From Acholeplasmataceae bacterium (GTDB lineage: Bacteria; Bacillota; Negativicutes; Acidaminococcales; Acidaminococcaceae): a DNA stretch of 14,584 nt. This document shows positions 13,719-14,584 of this stretch, piece by piece. The stretch spans positions 1 through 14,584 of the forward strand of contig JAAYIB010000035.1 of NCBI GenBank assembly GCA_012744295.1, given 5' to 3'. A model generated the notes under the pieces. It was not told the DNA's origin and searched no databases. It saw nothing but the letters and a program-made list of their open reading frames with translations. Position 1 is the stretch's first letter, and each line of letters opens with the position of its first letter. The position numbers were made by a program, and so were the translations under genes.

Positions 13719-14201
13719 TCAATTAAATTTTTTGTCTTCATCACCCAAAGGCTTTTCCTTGTCCGGGTTGTTTTTGAATAAGTCAATATTTTTCTTAGCC
13801 TCTTTGACCGCACTGTCGTAAACGTTCTTGAAAGCGCTCAGGTCTTTCGGCTTTCCGGTTCTGAGCCATTCCGTGACAACCTTGCCCAGGCCGTAGGTAG
13901 TACCTACGGCCACAGGTATCTGCAGCGGCGCAAAAGGAATCAATGTAGCCAGAGTCTGCCCGAGAAAAACCGTTCCGAGAGAGCCCAAAAGACTTACAGC
14001 CATTGACTCCGATATTTCTTCCTCGTAGACTTTGCCCAGTTTGATGATCATATAGACCTGATTTGCCACGAGCGCCATCGTTCCCACGAGGGGTGCCACC
14101 ACAATCACGCCGGCACGTGCGGCTGCCCATTTGCAGATTGCTTCGGCCTCTTCATGCCTTGCTTTGTCATCTATTAGCGTTATCTTTAATTCCTCTTCCA
14201 T
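13719..14201 (-). CDS. Small membrane protein resembling the DUF697 group
   Basis: A 160-residue protein with a charged N-terminus (MEEELKITLIDDKARHEEAEAICKWAAARAG), two to three hydrophobic segments (about 31-58 and 69-112, including VIVVAPLVGTMALVANQVYMI and the Gly-rich QIPVAVGTTYGLGKVVTEWLR), and a very basic/acidic hydrophilic tail. The pattern of an alanine-rich helix, a Pro-containing hydrophobic pair and NQVYMIIKLGKVY recalls the DUF697 family often attached to small GTPases, but no GTPase domain is present here. Function unknown. ATG 14201 is chosen because GGGGTG lies six bases upstream; an in-frame ATG at 14246 has no site. Confidence 0.7.
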   Translation of the reverse strand: MEEELKITLIDDKARHEEAEAICKWAAARAGVIVVAPLVGTMALVANQVYMIIKLGKVYEEEISESMAVSLLGSLGTVFLGQTLATLIPFAPLQIPVAVGTTYGLGKVVTEWLRTGKPKDLSAFKNVYDSAVKEAKKNIDLFKNNPDKEKPLGDEDKKFN

Positions 14202-14246
14202 TTTATCACCCCGCAAGAAATACTTATCATATAATAATTCGCCCAT

Positions 14247-14473
14247 CCCGGCCTAAATCCTGCAAAAAGCAAAAGAAAAGAACAACCGCGCCAATAGCTT
14301 TTTTGCCGATTCCGCTCCTTAAAAGGACACTCATCACATAATCAGGTTCACTTAAAAGCAAGGCGGCAAGGCGACCAAAATTTCATAAGGTTTTTAAAAA
14401 TTATGTATGGCTGTTATCTAAGGCCTGTCTCTCAAAATAGTATCAAATATATTTCGCATCAAAATTTTTTCCA
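14247..14473. other. Intergenic region with no recognisable gene
   Basis: The stretch between the DUF697-like gene and the palindromic promoter has no credible coding frame. It contains a tandem 8-base repeat GCAAGGCG (twice, near 14357-14372), a hairpin with bulge CATAA-GG-TTTTT/AAAAATTATG (14384-14405), and an interrupted palindrome TCCTT-AA-AAGGA (14315-14326). If the leftward half of the palindromic promoter is active, this becomes the long leader of the DUF697-like mRNA. Confidence 0.4.
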
Positions 14474-14507
14474 TTGACAATATAAATCAGAAGATTTATA
14501 TTGTCAA
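14474..14507. promoter_or_regulatory. Perfect 15-bp inverted repeat forming a symmetric bidirectional promoter/operator
   Basis: TTGACAATATAAATC (14474-14488) and its exact complement (14493-14507) flank the loop AGAA. On the plus strand TTGACA (14474-14479), 17 bases, TATATT (14497-14502) is a near-consensus promoter for the XRE-type gene. By symmetry the minus strand has TTGACA (14502-14507), 17 bases, TATATT (14479-14484), reading left. The same repeat could be the binding site of the XRE protein encoded next. Confidence 0.8.
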
Positions 14508-14533
14508 GTATAAAGTTGTTGGAGGGGTGCCAT

Positions 14534-14584
14534 ATGAAAACTGCCGACCAAATAAGGGTTTTGTGCGTTCGCTGCGGTGTAAGC
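14534..14584 (+). CDS. XRE/Cro-type helix-turn-helix regulator, N-terminal fragment cut by window edge
   Basis: Only 17 codons are visible: MKTADQIRVLCVRCGVS. The pattern of a short first helix followed by a segment running into Gly-Val-Ser is typical of small XRE-family repressors (often continuing V-S-E-L-A-R). The ribosome site GGAGGGG is seven bases ahead, and the strong promoter in the palindrome ends about 30 bases upstream. Autoregulation through that palindrome is a reasonable inference. Two cysteines in this short stretch are noted but not interpretable. Confidence 0.65.
   Translation, partial: MKTADQIRVLCVRCGVS

Noticed and set aside
14430..14460. CTGTCTCTCAAAATAG resembles the terminal repeat of some insertion sequences
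   Set aside because: No matching opposite end, no transposase and no target duplication are visible in the window.

Overview
The window looks like chromosomal DNA from an anaerobic, low-to-mid GC Firmicute (Bacillota), most likely a Clostridia or Negativicutes lineage. The reasons are strong purine-rich Shine-Dalgarno sequences before nearly every gene, TTGACA/TATAAT promoters, tRNA genes with an encoded CCA, the two-subunit oxygen-labile iron-sulfur serine dehydratase, a HutP-family protein, and the YufO/P/Q-type nucleoside ABC transporter. I cannot name the genus. No phage, CRISPR array or intact insertion sequence is visible.

Left edge (1-395, minus strand): a tRNA cluster read leftward in the order His(GTG), Gln(TTG), Lys(TTT), Leu(TAG, cut by the window edge), driven by a near-consensus promoter. 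Then 450-4345 (minus): a compact operon, sodium:solute symporter, HutP-like RNA-binding regulator, L-serine dehydratase beta, L-serine dehydratase alpha, RidA. The logic is coherent: the symporter probably imports serine, SdaAA/SdaAB deaminate it to pyruvate and ammonia through a reactive enamine, and RidA hydrolyses leaked 2-aminoacrylate. The HutP-like protein is a good candidate for sensing the substrate. The presumed leader RNA of this operon is rich in UAG triplets, which are what Bacillus HutP recognises.

4346-4712 is a divergent regulatory region. 4713-5918 (plus): a CorA-type divalent-cation transporter plus a small unknown protein, closed by a strong terminator. 5996-8583 (minus): five consecutive universal stress protein (UspA) genes, with alternating types that suggest duplication of a two-gene unit and a structured spacer between two of them. 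8695-13656 (minus): an operon of an FAD-dependent oxidoreductase (COG2509-like) followed by the ATPase and two permeases of a BMP-family nucleoside/purine ABC transporter. The usual substrate-binding lipoprotein gene is not here. 13719-14201 (minus): a small membrane protein resembling the DUF697 group. At the right edge an XRE-type regulator begins on the plus strand (14534), preceded by a perfect 15-bp inverted repeat that forms a symmetric promoter reading in both directions.

The best candidates for something new are the serine operon with its HutP-like regulator and UAG-rich leader, the palindromic bidirectional promoter at 14474-14507, and the pseudoknot-like spacer inside the usp array.
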